Notes under the pieces: model-generated
Told to the model about the DNA's origin: nothing
What the model saw: only the letters and a program-made list of their open reading frames with translations
Database searches by the model: none
In this document: positions 8,829 to 18,952 of the stretch, piece by piece
Layout: each line of letters begins with the position of its first letter
Position numbering within the stretch: position 1 is the first letter of the stretch
Made by a program: the position numbers and the translations under genes
NCBI RefSeq assembly: GCF_002217655.1
Contig: NZ_NEWK01000002.1
Span: 869,164-933,163 of the forward strand
DNA: 64,000 nt
Direction of reading: 5' to 3'
From: Geobacillus thermocatenulatus
GTDB taxonomy: Bacteria > Bacillota > Bacilli > Bacillales > Anoxybacillaceae

Positions 8829-9695
8829 TTAATGTTCAATGTATCGTTTGTATAGTGCTTGTGTGCCGCTGTTTTCCTCGCCAGCTTGCGCCAACTCTTC
8901 GTACAGTTGTTTGGCGAGCGCCAGCCCTGGCAGCGGCAAGTTCATCCGCTCGGCTTCCTCCAGCGCAATTTTCATATCTTTAATGAAATGCTTGACGTAA
9001 AACCCAGGAGCAAAATCGCCTGACAACATGCGCGGCGCCAAGTTGCTCAGCGACCAGCTGCCGGCCGCCCCTTTGGCGATGCTCTCAAGCACGCGGAGCG
9101 GGTCAAGACCAGCCCGCTTCGCATACGCCATGGCCTCGCACACCCCAATCATGTTCGTCGCGATGGCGATTTGGTTGCACATTTTCGTATGCTGGCCGGC
9201 GCCGGCTCTCCCTTGCAGAATGATGTTGGCACCCATCCGCTCAAGGATCGGTTTGCACGCTAAAAACACGTCTTCGTCGCCGCCGACCATAATCGTCAAC
9301 GTTCCTTCGCGCGCGCCGATGTCGCCGCCGGACACCGGGGCGTCCAACGCGTGAATCCCTTTTTGCTTGGCCGCTTCATAAATGGACTTCGCAAGCGTCG
9401 GTGTTGACGTCGTCATATCGATGACATATGTTCCCGGCCGCGCGTTCTCCAAAATGCCGCCTTCGCCAAAATACACTTGCTCGACATCGTGAGGATAGCC
9501 GACCATCGTGATGACGACATCCGACTCCCGCGCCAAATCAGCGACCATTTCCTTCCAAACCGCTCCTTCTTGAAGCAAACCTTCCGCCTTTTCTCTTGTG
9601 CGCGTATAGACGAGAAGCGGATAGCCCGCCTTCAGCAAGTGGCGCGCCATGCTTTTCCCCATGACGCCAAGGCCGATGAATCCGATCGTTTTCAT
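8829..9695 (-). CDS. ykwC: Beta-hydroxyacid dehydrogenase, YkwC-like
   Basis: 288 residues of the 3-hydroxyisobutyrate / tartronate-semialdehyde reductase family. The N-terminal Rossmann motif is GFIGLGVMGKSMA, followed by the substrate motif DAPVSGGDIGAREGTL and a GQHTKMCNQI stretch holding the catalytic lysine. It oxidises a 3-hydroxyacid with NAD(P) in the cytoplasm; the exact substrate is unknown. Order relative to patA, an mcpC-like and a ykwB-like gene matches B. subtilis ykwC. It is 26 bases downstream of an SDR gene, with which it probably forms a two-gene operon. Confidence 0.85.
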   Translation of the reverse strand: MKTIGFIGLGVMGKSMARHLLKAGYPLLVYTRTREKAEGLLQEGAVWKEMVADLARESDVVITMVGYPHDVEQVYFGEGGILENARPGTYVIDMTTSTPTLAKSIYEAAKQKGIHALDAPVSGGDIGAREGTLTIMVGGDEDVFLACKPILERMGANIILQGRAGAGQHTKMCNQIAIATNMIGVCEAMAYAKRAGLDPLRVLESIAKGAAGSWSLSNLAPRMLSGDFAPGFYVKHFIKDMKIALEEAERMNLPLPGLALAKQLYEELAQAGEENSGTQALYKRYIEH

Positions 9696-9721
9696 CCGGT
9701 CTCCCCTCCTGTCGGTTTGCC

Positions 9722-10513
9722 TTAAATCGCCTTCACCATGCCGCCATCGACAATGAGCGCTTGACCAGTAACGTACGAATTCGCTTCGGACAGCAAGAAG
9801 ACGACGACATTGGCAAACTCTTCCGGGGTTCCGTAGCGGCCGAGCGGAATGGCGCTTTTCATGCGCGCTTCCATTTCTTCTTTCGTAATGCCGAGTTTCT
9901 CGGCATTCACTTTGTCCAAAAAGGCGACGCGCTCCGTCGCGATCCGACCAGGAGCTACCGTATTGATTAAAATGCCATCCGGAGCCAGCTCAACAGCAAG
10001 CGTTTTCGTCAGCCCAACGATGCCAGTGCGGAACGTGTTGGATAAAATAAGTCCCGAAATCGGCTCTTTAATCGATGATGAGGCGATGTTGACAATTTTC
10101 CCCCCCTTTTTCTTTAAGTAAGGGAGCGCTTCGCGAATGAGGCGAATATAGCTCAACAAATTGAGCTCAAACGCATATTGCCAGTCTTCGTCGCTCACCG
10201 TTTCAAACGTTCCCGCCGGAGGGCCGCCGGCGTTGTTGACGAGCAAATCGATCGTCCCAAACGTTTCGACCGTTTTGGCGACAAGCTGGCGAATGTCGTC
10301 GGCGTTGGTGACATCTGTGCGTGTATAAGCGACGCGTCCCTTATGTAAACTGTTCAATTCTTCCGCCACTTCGTGCAACTTTTCTTCGTTTCGGCTCGTG
10401 ATCATCACGTTTGTTCCTTCAAGCACAAGTGCCCGGGCGATCGCCTTGCCAAGCCCTTGGCTCGAGGCGGCGACAAGCGCTGTTTTTCCCGCCAATCCAA
10501 GTTCCATCGTCAT
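9722..10513 (-). CDS. Short-chain dehydrogenase/reductase
   Basis: 263 residues. TGX3GXG-type start (AASSQGLGKAIA), NNAGGPP, an active-site serine in NIASSSIKEP, and DGG near the C-terminus. The usual YxxxK motif is replaced by TFRTGIVGLTKTLA: this places no tyrosine at the expected position, a pattern seen in one SDR subgroup related to 3-oxoacyl-ACP reductases (atypical FabG-like). Its substrate and even its catalytic competence are therefore uncertain. It is transcribed with the ykwC-like gene. The upstream region contains GTTACGTAAC, a perfect 10-base palindrome (around 10533-10542) that might be an operator. Confidence 0.75.
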   Translation of the reverse strand: MTMELGLAGKTALVAASSQGLGKAIARALVLEGTNVMITSRNEEKLHEVAEELNSLHKGRVAYTRTDVTNADDIRQLVAKTVETFGTIDLLVNNAGGPPAGTFETVSDEDWQYAFELNLLSYIRLIREALPYLKKKGGKIVNIASSSIKEPISGLILSNTFRTGIVGLTKTLAVELAPDGILINTVAPGRIATERVAFLDKVNAEKLGITKEEMEARMKSAIPLGRYGTPEEFANVVVFLLSEANSYVTGQALIVDGGMVKAI

Positions 10514-10585
10514 CCCTCCAACAAAAGAATGGTGTTACGTAACCATATTCGCGCTCATTCGTCATTTTCCTTCTTTCGATCAGCG

Positions 10586-10612
10586 AAAAAAGTGATCCGC
10601 TGGACGGATCAC
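10586..10612 (-). terminator. Rho-independent terminator after the 72-residue gene
   Basis: GTGATCCG/CGGATCAC stem followed on the minus strand by six T. The stem overlaps the stop codon of the small gene at 10609. Confidence 0.85.
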
Positions 10613-10827
10613 CTCTCTTCGAAAAGCGACTGAAACCGTTTCATCCCTTCCTCGACGTCAAGACAATCAACGTGAAACGGATTCGGATTGGCAGCCTTCA
10701 TCGGATCAGCATCAGTCCGCACCCCAATCGCCTCGGCGCCGTCGACAGTCGGATCGTTGATGACGCTTTCGCGGGCGCCGTCGCGGTAAAACATGTGCGG
10801 GTGATCGTTTCGTCCACGCTCTGGCAT
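10609..10827 (-). CDS. Small acidic protein of unknown function
   Basis: About 72 residues starting MPERGRNDHPHMFYRDG. The ATG at 10827 follows AAAAAAGGGGGGAATTTG, a good ribosome binding site, which is why I prefer it to the upstream ATG at 10881. The protein is rich in Asp, Pro and Asn, with no membrane segment or signal peptide, and ends in a DVEEGMKRFQSLFEER helix. I do not recognise it. A strong terminator directly after the stop and a separate ribosome binding site support a real gene, possibly co-transcribed with odhAB 115 bases upstream. Confidence 0.6.
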   Translation of the reverse strand: MPERGRNDHPHMFYRDGARESVINDPTVDGAEAIGVRTDADPMKAANPNPFHVDCLDVEEGMKRFQSLFEER

Positions 10828-10942
10828 CAAATTCCCCCCTTTTTTCCGGTAGTGTTCCGTAAGACATGGAAAATCATTCACCGATCAAGGAAAGGCGGGG
10901 AAAAAGAAAGAGCCCGCACATCGCAGGCTCCTCTTTTCCTTT

Positions 10943-12202
10943 TCAGCTTTCAAGCAGCAAATCTTCCGGATTTTCGATTAAGTCTTTCACCGTTTTTAAG
11001 AATCCTACGGCCTCTTTGCCGTCGATGATGCGGTGGTCGTACGACAAGGCAACGTACATCATCGGCCGGTTTTCGATCCGCTCTTCATCGATGGCGACCG
11101 GGCGCAGTTTGATCGAATGCATCCCTAAAATGCCAACTTGCGGGCCGTTGAGAAGCGGGGTCGACAACAATGAACCGAACACGCCGCCGTTGGTGATCGT
11201 AAACGTGCCGCCTTGCAAATCGGCAAGCGACAACTTATTGCTGCGCGCTTTTGCGGCCAATTCGGCAATGTCGCGCTCAATTTCAGCGAAGTTTTTCCGG
11301 TCGCAGTCGCGCACAACCGGAACGACAAGCCCTTCGTCCGTCGATACAGCAACGCCGATATCGTAATATTTTTTCAGCAAAATTTCATCGCCTTGAATTT
11401 CCGCGTTGACGTACGGATATTTTTTCAGCGCAGCGACGGCCGCTTTGACGAAAAAGGACATAAAGCCAAGGCGGACGTCATGCTCTTCGAAAAATTTATC
11501 TTTTTTCCGCTTGCGCAGATCGATGACCGCCGACATGTCAATTTCGTTGAACGTCGTCAACATCGCGGTCGTTTGCGTCACTTCCAGCAGCCGTTTGGCG
11601 ATCGTTTGCCGACGGCGCGACATTTTTTCGCGGATGACCGGCTTGCCGGCCTCAGCGGCTGGAACGGCAGCCGGGGTCGGCGCGGTTTGCGGAGCCGGCT
11701 GCGGGGCGGCGGCCGGTTGGGCGGCAAACGAAGCGACGTCTTGTTTGCGCACGCGCCCGAGCGGATCAGCCGTTGGCACTTGCGTCAAGTCGATCCCTTT
11801 TTCACGCGCCATTTTCCGGGCGGCCGGAGAGGCGATTGGCCGTTGGCTCGGCGCCTGGGCAACCGCTACCGGCTGCGGTGTTTGCTGCTCGGCGCGATCA
11901 GCTGGCATGACCGTTTCCGTTTCATCAACCGGCTCCGAGGCCGCTTCTGAAGCAGCTGGAGCCGATGCCGCTCCTTCTCCGATGATGGCGATCGCTTGAC
12001 CGACCGCAACCGTATCGCCTTCATTGGCAAGCAGCTGCTGCAAAACGCCCGACTCTTCCGCCATAATTTCCACGTTCACTTTATCCGTTTCAAGCTCGCA
12101 AATCGATTCTCCTTTTTCCACGTAGTCGCCCGGCTTTTTCAGCCATTGGGCGATTGTGCCTTCCGTGATGGACTCTGCTAATTCTGGGACTTTGATTTCA
12201 GC
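10943..12202 (-). CDS. odhB: 2-oxoglutarate dehydrogenase E2, dihydrolipoyllysine succinyltransferase
   Basis: About 419 residues. It has an N-terminal lipoyl domain with the lipoylated lysine in [10 protein letters not shown] (near residue 42), an Ala/Pro-rich linker, a peripheral-subunit-binding domain ([17 protein letters not shown]), a second Ala/Pro linker and the catalytic domain ending in [13 protein letters not shown] with the active-site His and Asp. It transfers succinyl from lipoamide to CoA in the TCA cycle and forms the core of the complex. Start is GTG 12202 behind GAGGAGGGCATCAAC; the upstream ATG would overlap odhA. The gap to odhA is about 30 bases, so the two form an operon. 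E3 is not in the window. Confidence 0.95.
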   Translation of the reverse strand, partial: AEIKVPELAESITEGTIAQWLKKPGDYVEKGESICELETDKVNVEIMAEESGVLQQLLANEGDTVAVGQAIAIIGEGAASAPAASEAASEPVDETETVMPADRAEQQTPQPVAVAQAPSQRPIASPAARKMAREKGIDLTQVPTADPLGRVRKQDVASFAAQPAAAPQPAPQTAPTPAAVPAAEAGKPVIREKMSRRRQTIAKRLLEVTQTTAMLTTFNEIDMSAVIDLRKRKKDKFFEEHDVRLGFMSFFVKAAVAALKKYPYVNAEIQGDEILLKKYYDIGVAVSTDEGLVVPVVRDCDRKNFAEIERDIAELAAKARSNKLSLADLQGGTFTITNGGVFGSLLSTPLLNGPQVGILGMHSIKLRPVAIDEERIENRPMMYVALSYDHRIIDGKEAVGFLKTVKDLIENPEDLLLES

Positions 12203-12233
12203 CACGTTGATGCCCTCCTCAAACGTTCCGTAA

Positions 12234-15089
12234 TCATCGCTCATGTTTCGTCAATGCACAGCGAATAATGCGCTCTTGCTCTTTCCGGTGAACGACCGGA
12301 TCGCCCTCCGCCGGGCTCGCCCGCCGGCGCCGCCCGATGTAGCTGACGTCGACGCCTTCCGAAGCGACAGCCCGCAGGCGCGGCTCCATATACGTCCACG
12401 CCCCCATGTTTTTCGGTTCTTCCTGCACCCATACGAGCTCTTTGACATTCGGATAGCGGGCGATGATGTCTCTCACCGCTTCTTCCGGGAACGGATACAG
12501 CTCTTCAATGCGCACAATATGCAGCCAGTCAAGACCTTCCATTTTGCCGATTTGTTCCGCCAAATCGATCATCAATTTTCCGGTGCCAAACACGATGCGT
12601 TCCACTTGGCCAGCGTCAGCGCCCAATCCCGGCTGTTCGAGCACCGGCGAGAACGCACCGTCAACGAACGCTTCCGCATCCGACGCCGCCAGCGGATGAC
12701 GGAGCAAGCTTTTTGGCGTCATAATGATGAGCGGACGCACTTCTTCTCTTGTCAACAGCGCCGCCTGCCGCCGCAAAATATGGAAATATTGCGCGGCCGT
12801 CGATAAATTGGCAACCGTCCAGTTGTTTTCCGCCGCCAACTGCAAAAAGCGCTCGACGCGGCCGCTTGAATGTTCAGGGCCTTGCCCTTCGTAGCCGTGT
12901 GGCAAGAGCATGACAAGCCCGGATTTTTGCCCCCATTTCGCCCGGCCGGATGAAATGAATTGATCAAACATCACTTGCGCCATGTTGGCAAAATCGCCAA
13001 ACTGCGCTTCCCACAGCACGAGCGTCTCCGGGGCGTACACGTTGTAGCCGTATTCATAGCCGAGCACGGCCGCTTCCGTCAGCGGGCTGTTGTACACAAC
13101 AAACGAAGCTTTCGCGCCGCTGATATGGTGAAGCGGCACATACTCTTTGCCGGTTTTGACGTCATGCAGCACTAAATGGCGCTGTGCGAACGTGCCGCGC
13201 TGCGAATCTTGACCAGTCAGACGGATCGGCACCCCGTCTTGCAAAATGGTGGCGAACGCCAAAATTTCCGCATGCGCCCAATCGACTTTGCCGTTTTGCG
13301 CAAACACGCCGCTTCGCCGTTTTAAAATGCGCTCAAGCTTGTTAAAGACGTTGAATCCGTCCGGAAACTCCAGCAATTCTTCGTTCACACGATGGAGCAC
13401 GTCTTTCGCCACGCCCGTTTTCACTTCCGGCAGCCGATCGACGACCGGTTTGGGCGGATCCATGATGAAATCAAGCTCGTCTTCGTTTTTCGGCACCCGC
13501 TCGTAGGCGATTTTCAGCCGTTCCGCCACCTCTTGCTCCATTTCGTCGACTTCCCGCTCGGTGATGATCCCTTTTTCCATCAATTTTTGCGCATACAGCT
13601 GGCGTACGGTCGGATGTTGGTGGATGATCGCGTACATCGTCGGGTTCGTCGCCATCGGCTCATCCATTTCATTATGACCGAAACGGCGGTAACCGATTAG
13701 GTCAATGACAAAGTCTTTTTTAAACCGCTGGCGGTAGGCAAACGCCAAGCATGCGGCCGCCAAACAAGCCTCCGGGTCGTCGGCATTGACGTGCACAATC
13801 GGCACCTCAAACCCTTTCGCCATATCGGAAGCATACGTCGTCGAGCGTGAATCGTAACTCTCCGTCGTAAAGCCGATCATGTTATTGGCGATGATATGGA
13901 TCGTCCCGCCGGTCGTATAGCCGCGCAGCTGGCTTAAGTTGAGCGTTTCCGCGACGATCCCTTGTCCCGGGAACGCGGCATCGCCGTGAATCAAGATGGC
14001 AAACGACGCATCCGTATTTTGCACCGGCACTCCTGGTTTTGTCCGATCTTCTTGCGCAGCGCGCGTGTAGCCAAGCACAACCGGATTGACCACTTCGAGA
14101 TGGCTTGGGTTGTTCGCGAGCGTAATCCGCATCGTATGCGCGCTTTTATTGCGAAGGCGGCGCGCCGCCCCTAAGTGGTATTTGACATCGCCCGTCCACC
14201 CGTACGTAATCGCCACTGCCCCTTCAGACGGAATGAAATTTTTGCTTTCCGCATGCTGAAACTCGGCGAAAATCATTTCGTACGGCTTGCCGAGCACGTG
14301 AGCCAGCACGTTCAACCGGCCGCGGTGCGCCATGCCGATGTTGACGGCGTCGATTTCATGCTCGATCGCCTGTCTGACAAGTTCATCCAAAAGCGGCACC
14401 ATGGAATCAAGCCCTTCGATCGAAAACCGTTTTTGCCCGACATACGTCCGGTGGATGAACTTTTCAAACCCTTCCACTTCCGTCAGGCGGCGCAACAAAG
14501 CGACCCGCTCTTTGTTCGCCAAGCTCGGGTAATACGCTCCGGACTCGATTTGCTGAATGAGCCAGTTCCTCTCTTCGAGATTATGTACTTGCGAGAATTC
14601 GAACGCGATTTTGTCCGTGTAAATTTTGCGCAAATGCAAGATGGCGTCCCAGCCGTTTTTGACATGCGCCGGAGCGTGGGGACAAAGAAACGCGACCGGA
14701 ATGCGCTTTAAATCCTCTTCCGTTAAATCGTATTCGTCAAGCTCCAAGCGGCGCAGCTTTTTCTCCTTTTTGACAAGCGGATTCGTATCAGCAGCCAGAT
14801 GGCCGTAATGGCGAATGCTGTCCGCCAGCTTGACGGCAGCGACAAGCTTGCTGAAAATCGTCGGCGTCTCCGGCAGCCGGAACGTTTGATGCGTTTTGGC
14901 CGCCTCGTCATCCGCAGAAGAAACCGGTTCTTCCAAAACCGGCGCCCCCCACTGTTCAAACAGTTGCTTCAGTTCCGGGTCGATGCTGTTAGGGTCATCG
15001 AGGTACTGTTCATACATGTCGATGACATAACCGAGGTTCGGCCCGTAAAACTGGCTCCACGGTTGAGCGTAGTTTGTCTGCTTTGCCAT
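12234..15089 (-). CDS. odhA: 2-oxoglutarate dehydrogenase E1
   Basis: 951 residues, the normal length for OdhA. Thiamine-diphosphate enzyme that decarboxylates 2-oxoglutarate and succinylates the E2 lipoyl group. Visible: [16 protein letters not shown], the ThDP-binding region [18 protein letters not shown] and [13 protein letters not shown], and the C-terminal transketolase half with [13 protein letters not shown]. Start ATG 15089 follows AAGGTGGAGG; an ATG at 15134 would add 15 unsupported residues. First gene of the odhAB operon. A possible CcpA (cre) site lies upstream at 15197-15210. Confidence 0.95.
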   Translation of the reverse strand: MAKQTNYAQPWSQFYGPNLGYVIDMYEQYLDDPNSIDPELKQLFEQWGAPVLEEPVSSADDEAAKTHQTFRLPETPTIFSKLVAAVKLADSIRHYGHLAADTNPLVKKEKKLRRLELDEYDLTEEDLKRIPVAFLCPHAPAHVKNGWDAILHLRKIYTDKIAFEFSQVHNLEERNWLIQQIESGAYYPSLANKERVALLRRLTEVEGFEKFIHRTYVGQKRFSIEGLDSMVPLLDELVRQAIEHEIDAVNIGMAHRGRLNVLAHVLGKPYEMIFAEFQHAESKNFIPSEGAVAITYGWTGDVKYHLGAARRLRNKSAHTMRITLANNPSHLEVVNPVVLGYTRAAQEDRTKPGVPVQNTDASFAILIHGDAAFPGQGIVAETLNLSQLRGYTTGGTIHIIANNMIGFTTESYDSRSTTYASDMAKGFEVPIVHVNADDPEACLAAACLAFAYRQRFKKDFVIDLIGYRRFGHNEMDEPMATNPTMYAIIHQHPTVRQLYAQKLMEKGIITEREVDEMEQEVAERLKIAYERVPKNEDELDFIMDPPKPVVDRLPEVKTGVAKDVLHRVNEELLEFPDGFNVFNKLERILKRRSGVFAQNGKVDWAHAEILAFATILQDGVPIRLTGQDSQRGTFAQRHLVLHDVKTGKEYVPLHHISGAKASFVVYNSPLTEAAVLGYEYGYNVYAPETLVLWEAQFGDFANMAQVMFDQFISSGRAKWGQKSGLVMLLPHGYEGQGPEHSSGRVERFLQLAAENNWTVANLSTAAQYFHILRRQAALLTREEVRPLIIMTPKSLLRHPLAASDAEAFVDGAFSPVLEQPGLGADAGQVERIVFGTGKLMIDLAEQIGKMEGLDWLHIVRIEELYPFPEEAVRDIIARYPNVKELVWVQEEPKNMGAWTYMEPRLRAVASEGVDVSYIGRRRRASPAEGDPVVHRKEQERIIRCALTKHER

Positions 15090-15196
15090 CGTGAAAAAAC
15101 CTCCACCTTGTTTTCGCATCGTTCGGGCTGGCAACAGCTATGCATGAAAGTCCTCATTTCGCTGCCAGCATCCCCAAACGTACAGCAAAATAACGG

Positions 15197-15210
15197 TATA
15201 AACGTTTTCA
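15197..15210. promoter_or_regulatory. Possible CcpA (cre) site upstream of odhA
   Basis: On the minus strand TGAAAACGTTTATA matches the cre consensus TGWAANCGNTNWCA except for one base near the end. It lies about 110 bases upstream of the odhA start. Catabolite repression of the 2-oxoglutarate dehydrogenase operon would make sense; binding is unproven. Confidence 0.4.
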
Positions 15211-15306
15211 CTGTTTATTTTAGCACTATCGCTCACTAAAATCGACGAAGAAGCTGAAAAAATTTCACTTATTATCACTGTATGAATACACTCGGCTGGA
15301 GGCGAT

Positions 15307-15338
15307 AAAAAGAACGCCCCGCTGCCATCAGGGCGTCC
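15307..15338 (-). terminator. Rho-independent terminator of the mcpC-like gene
   Basis: ACGCCC/GGGCGT stem with further pairing, then TTCTTTTT on the minus strand, just after the chemoreceptor stop codon. Confidence 0.75.
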
Positions 15339-15346
15339 TCTGCTTT

Positions 15347-17323
15347 TTATGAAATTTTGAACTTCTCCACCAGTTGTTTCAACTGCCGGCTCATTTCGCT
15401 TAACGCCTCCGCCGATTCGGTCACCGTCGAAAGCGCCTGCAGCTGGTCATCAGCCGAAGCAGCCACTTCTTCCGCCGCTGCCGCTGCTTGTTGGGCGATG
15501 GCGGCGATGTTTTGCATCGCTCCGACGACATCGTCTTTGCTCGCGTTCATCCGCTTTGCTTCCTCCATAATCCCAGCAAGCGCATCAGCCACTTGCTCCA
15601 TCATGTCGGTGATTTTGACAAACGAATCGCCGGTCGTGTGCACCGCTTCCCGCTGTTCGTCGTACGCCTGCTTGGAGCGGCTGACCGCCTCGATCGCCAA
15701 TCCGGCCTGCTGCTGGATGGCGGCGATCGTCGCGCGGATCATCTCCGTCGCTTTCGCGGATTGTTCGGCCAGCTTGCGCACTTCATCAGCGACAACGGCA
15801 AACCCTTTCCCATGCTCGCCGGCGCGCGCCGCCTCGATGCTGGCGTTTAACGCCAGCAAATTCGTCTGTCCAGAAATGGCTGTGATCGTTTGAATGACAT
15901 CGTCAATTTCTTTCATTTTTTTCACAAGGTCGTTAATGACGTTTTCTACTGACTCCAGCTCATGTTTCGCTTCTTCCGATTTTTTCTGCAAAATGTTTAA
16001 ATGCTCCAAGCCATCGTAGCTCGCGGTTTTCGTTTCATCGGAAAGCGACTCCATGCCAGCCGTCGCATTCGCAACCGCTTCGATTTGCTGCGACAGCGTC
16101 GTCGTCCGCTCATTGATCGTATCAAGACTTCCTGCTTGATCGGTTGTTCCTTTGGCAATTTCGCCGATCGCTTTCGCCACTTGTTCGCTTGTCGCCATCG
16201 TTTCTTCCGAGACAGCGCTCAAATGGTCGGCCGAAGCGGCAAGTTCATGAACAGAACGGTTAACCTCACCTATCAACTCACGCATATGCTCAATCATAAC
16301 ATTAAAATGATGGGCCAATCGGCCAATCTCGTCTTTCGTTGCCACCTTTACTTGAACGGTCAAGTTTCCTTGAGCTACCTTTTCTACCTGTTCTTGCAAC
16401 ATCCTTATCGGCTTTGTAATCGAACGAGCTAAGAAATAGACGAAAACGGAAGACAGAATGAGAGCAATTCCTGTGATCACGGCCATATACCATCCCAGAG
16501 TACGGCTCATGGCCAATAATTCTTTTTCTTTATACACAACTCCTACCTTCCATCCAAGTTCAGGAATGGTGGTAAAATAGACGATTCGCTTCTCTCCGTT
16601 TCGTTCATAATGATGAATCCCTTTCTCATGTTCCAAAATATACTGCACTGCTTGATCATTGGACATATTTTGACCTTTATATTCGGGGTGAACCACTGCC
16701 GTACCTTTCTTATCAAACAAGACGGGATACCCATTGTAACCTACATCAGTCGAACCAACAATTTTGGACACTGTATCGAGCGTCATGTCGATCCCGATGA
16801 CAGCAGAAGTATGACCATTATCGCTTACTGCTTTCGCCAAAGTGACAACATACTTTCCAGTAATCGCGTCAATATACGGATCTGTCCAGATAACTTCATC
16901 AGGGCGATTCACTGCCTCTTGGTACCAAGGGCGACTTGTCGGATCATATCCTTTTGGAAATTGAGCATTTGGGGTAACATAAATGCGTTTTTTTTCAGTC
17001 CCTATGTAAATAAATTGCACATTTTCATGCAAACGCAAAAAAGTCTGGAACTGATGTTTCAAAGCAGGCCACATGCTCTCTTGATGCACCATTTGCAAGG
17101 TAGTTGGTGATTCGCTTAACTGGGCTAAGCTGTTCTCTTCACTTTGAAAACTAAGTCGAATATTGGTTAGCAACCCTTCAATGGCGGATTTCGCTCTTTC
17201 TTCTGCATCCTTATTCACCATTGAGCTCATTTGGGCAACACCTACTAACTGAGTCACAAGCATCGACACGACTAGCAAAGAGACCATCAAAGTAATCAGT
17301 TTGCTGCGCAATGTCCGGAACAC
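15347..17323 (-). CDS. mcpC: Methyl-accepting chemotaxis protein, McpC-like
   Basis: 658 residues. A membrane segment at ~10-30 and a second at ~275-297 bracket an extracellular dCache-type sensor ([24 protein letters not shown], then a [10 protein letters not shown]-like stretch). A HAMP domain follows, then a cytoplasmic signalling hairpin with [41 protein letters not shown]. It signals ligand occupancy to CheA/CheW. Close to the ykwB- and ykwC-like genes as mcpC is in B. subtilis, where McpC senses amino acids; ligand here is inferred only. The sensor half has lower GC than the signalling half. Confidence 0.85.
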   Translation of the reverse strand: MFRTLRSKLITLMVSLLVVSMLVTQLVGVAQMSSMVNKDAEERAKSAIEGLLTNIRLSFQSEENSLAQLSESPTTLQMVHQESMWPALKHQFQTFLRLHENVQFIYIGTEKKRIYVTPNAQFPKGYDPTSRPWYQEAVNRPDEVIWTDPYIDAITGKYVVTLAKAVSDNGHTSAVIGIDMTLDTVSKIVGSTDVGYNGYPVLFDKKGTAVVHPEYKGQNMSNDQAVQYILEHEKGIHHYERNGEKRIVYFTTIPELGWKVGVVYKEKELLAMSRTLGWYMAVITGIALILSSVFVYFLARSITKPIRMLQEQVEKVAQGNLTVQVKVATKDEIGRLAHHFNVMIEHMRELIGEVNRSVHELAASADHLSAVSEETMATSEQVAKAIGEIAKGTTDQAGSLDTINERTTTLSQQIEAVANATAGMESLSDETKTASYDGLEHLNILQKKSEEAKHELESVENVINDLVKKMKEIDDVIQTITAISGQTNLLALNASIEAARAGEHGKGFAVVADEVRKLAEQSAKATEMIRATIAAIQQQAGLAIEAVSRSKQAYDEQREAVHTTGDSFVKITDMMEQVADALAGIMEEAKRMNASKDDVVGAMQNIAAIAQQAAAAAEEVAASADDQLQALSTVTESAEALSEMSRQLKQLVEKFKIS

Positions 17324-17473
17324 TCGCTATTTCTCCCCTCTGTTTCCTCTTTTTGTCGCACTGATTTTCATTATACAAAGGACGATCAGCCCCCGTCTAT
17401 AGGAGGACCTTCTTAATTCATACATAACGAATCGACGCACATGAGACAATAAACGAGAGGAAGGTGAATGACA

Positions 17474-17674
17474 ATGGGCGCCATCGAACACGAAGGATAT
17501 CGATTTGAGATCGAATACAGCGTCCTGTTGCAAAAAGGGGCGCTGCACGTTTATCGAGACGGTGAATTGATTGAGGAAATTGAGTTTGCATTTTGCGGCG
17601 AAAAGCCCGATGAACAGCAAATCGAAGCGCTTGCGAGCGAGTATGTCGAGCAAAAAACCTCCGGCCGCTGTTAG
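17474..17674 (+). CDS. Small YbxH-like protein (DUF5370-type)
   Basis: 66-68 residues, MGAIEHEGYRFEIEYSVL, ending in a short predicted helix. It resembles B. subtilis YbxH as I remember it, a small protein of unknown function, so the name is tentative. AAGGTG lies 7 bases before the ATG at 17474; an ATG at 17468 is in frame and also possible. No signal peptide or membrane segment. The terminator stem begins inside its last codons. Confidence 0.65.
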   Translation: MGAIEHEGYRFEIEYSVLLQKGALHVYRDGELIEEIEFAFCGEKPDEQQIEALASEYVEQKTSGRC

Positions 17675-17690
17675 TTGTCGGAGGCTTTTC
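17652..17690 (+). terminator. Terminator overlapping the end of the YbxH-like gene
   Basis: CCTCCGGC pairs with GTCGGAGG, followed by TTTTC on the + strand; an A-run on the left side could make it partly bidirectional. Confidence 0.7.
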
Positions 17691-17747
17691 TTGCCATTTT
17701 TTCGCGTTTTCCGTTATGATGAAGGTAAAAAAGCAAGGGGGATCGGC

Positions 17748-18428
17748 ATGTACGATAAACGTTTATACGTCTTTGACGGCAACACCCCGCGCGAAGCGGT
17801 CATCCGCAACTATACGACAGACGACTTCGCTGATCTCATCCGCGTGCAGCAAGAAAGTTTTCCGCCCCCGTTTCCATCGGAGTTATGGTGGAACGAACAA
17901 CAGCTTCACAACCATGTCACCTTGTTTCCCGAAGGAGCGCTTTGCGTCGAAGTCGACGGGCGCATCGTCGGATCGATGACCGGCTTGATCGTTGACTTTG
18001 ATCCAGCCCATGCCGATCATACATGGGAAGAGATCACCGACGGCGGCTACATCCGCAACCACCGCCCGGATGGAAACACGCTGTATGTCGTCGACATTTG
18101 CGTCTCGCCGCCATACCGGAAGCTCGGCCTCGGCAAATGGCTCATGCAGTCGATGTATGAAGTCGTCGTCCATCTCGGCCTTGACCGGCTGCTCGGCGGC
18201 GGGCGGATGCCTGGCTACCATCGACATGCGGCTGAACTATCGCCGGAAGCCTACATCGACAAAGTCGTTGCTGGCGAGCTGAGCGATCCGGTCATTACGT
18301 TTTTGCTCCGTTGCGGGCGAACGCCGCTTGCGATTGTCCGGAATTATTTAGAAGACGAAGAATCGATCAACCATGCCGTGTTAATGGAATGGCGCAATCC
18401 ATTTAGGCAGATGACCAAAAAAAATTAA
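17748..18428 (+). CDS. ykwB: GNAT-family N-acetyltransferase, YkwB-like
   Basis: 226 residues. Acetyl-CoA-binding motif A is visible as VVDICVSPPYRKLGLGKWLMQSM, typical of GNAT enzymes, followed by a GGGRMPGYHRH stretch. The acceptor substrate is unknown. Start ATG 17748 follows AAGGGGGATCGGC; a longer frame from 17571 would overlap the preceding gene and terminator. Position near the mcpC-, ykwC- and patA-like genes matches B. subtilis ykwB. Parts of the same gene recur at 28941-29077, so this intact copy marks the left edge of the accessory island. Confidence 0.85.
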   Translation: MYDKRLYVFDGNTPREAVIRNYTTDDFADLIRVQQESFPPPFPSELWWNEQQLHNHVTLFPEGALCVEVDGRIVGSMTGLIVDFDPAHADHTWEEITDGGYIRNHRPDGNTLYVVDICVSPPYRKLGLGKWLMQSMYEVVVHLGLDRLLGGGRMPGYHRHAAELSPEAYIDKVVAGELSDPVITFLLRCGRTPLAIVRNYLEDEESINHAVLMEWRNPFRQMTKKN

Positions 18429-18473
18429 CAGACACCAAATGACAGGAATTGTCGGCAACGAACGCAAAAATAA

Positions 18474-18745
18474 GGTTCATCACCACAACGTGTACTTGAC
18501 AAGCGAGGCTTTTTCTCGTGTCACCATGTAGGAAAATCGTTGATTTACTGATTTTCCTTATGCATGTAAGCAAGACATGATCTGAAACAGTCAAGTACAA
18601 CTTTTGGTGAAGAGCTACAAGATCAAGCTGATGAAACGTCGGGGATACGGATACCGAAATATCCAGCATTTTGCATTGCGGGTTCGGCTAGAAACAGCTA
18701 ACATACTTTCATGACAGGTGCAAGTACAACTTTTGGTGATGAACC
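18474..18745 (+). mobile_element. Internally deleted ISL3-type insertion sequence
   Basis: Both ends carry the terminal repeat GGTTCATCACCAMAASKTGTACTTG (left end direct, right end inverted). Between them, codons from 18613 to the TGA at 18712 encode SYKIKLMKRRGYGYRNIQ..., which fits the C-terminus of ISL3-family transposases; the rest of the transposase is gone. A further partial copy of the inner terminal repeat lies at 18590-18611, so at least two deletion or insertion events happened. No clean 8-base target duplication is seen. The stretch 18746-18952 that follows contains nothing I recognise. Confidence 0.7.
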
Positions 18746-18952
18746 ATATAAATTATCTTACCCTATAAGGCTTGACATGGAGCCTCTGCATGCATAGATT
18801 CTTTTGCGAAGGCCGCAGCACAAAAGGAGTTCGCAGAGGCAACCAACCTACCATGCACGCCACTTCATGTAAAGCCGTGTCTCTGAAATTATATTTTGTG
18901 AGAAAACTGACCTGTTTTGTTTCCAATTTAGTGCTTAATTTTTATCTTGCAT

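Noticed and set aside
10526-10548. ATGGTGTTACGTAACCAT as a second copy of the acyl-CoA operon operator
   Set aside because: It has a GTTACGTAAC palindrome but a different core from AACCGGTT, so it is not the same site.
18403-18669. 88-codon minus frame downstream of the ykwB-like gene
   Set aside because: It spans the ISL3-type remnant end and the acetyltransferase stop; no ribosome binding site or similarity.
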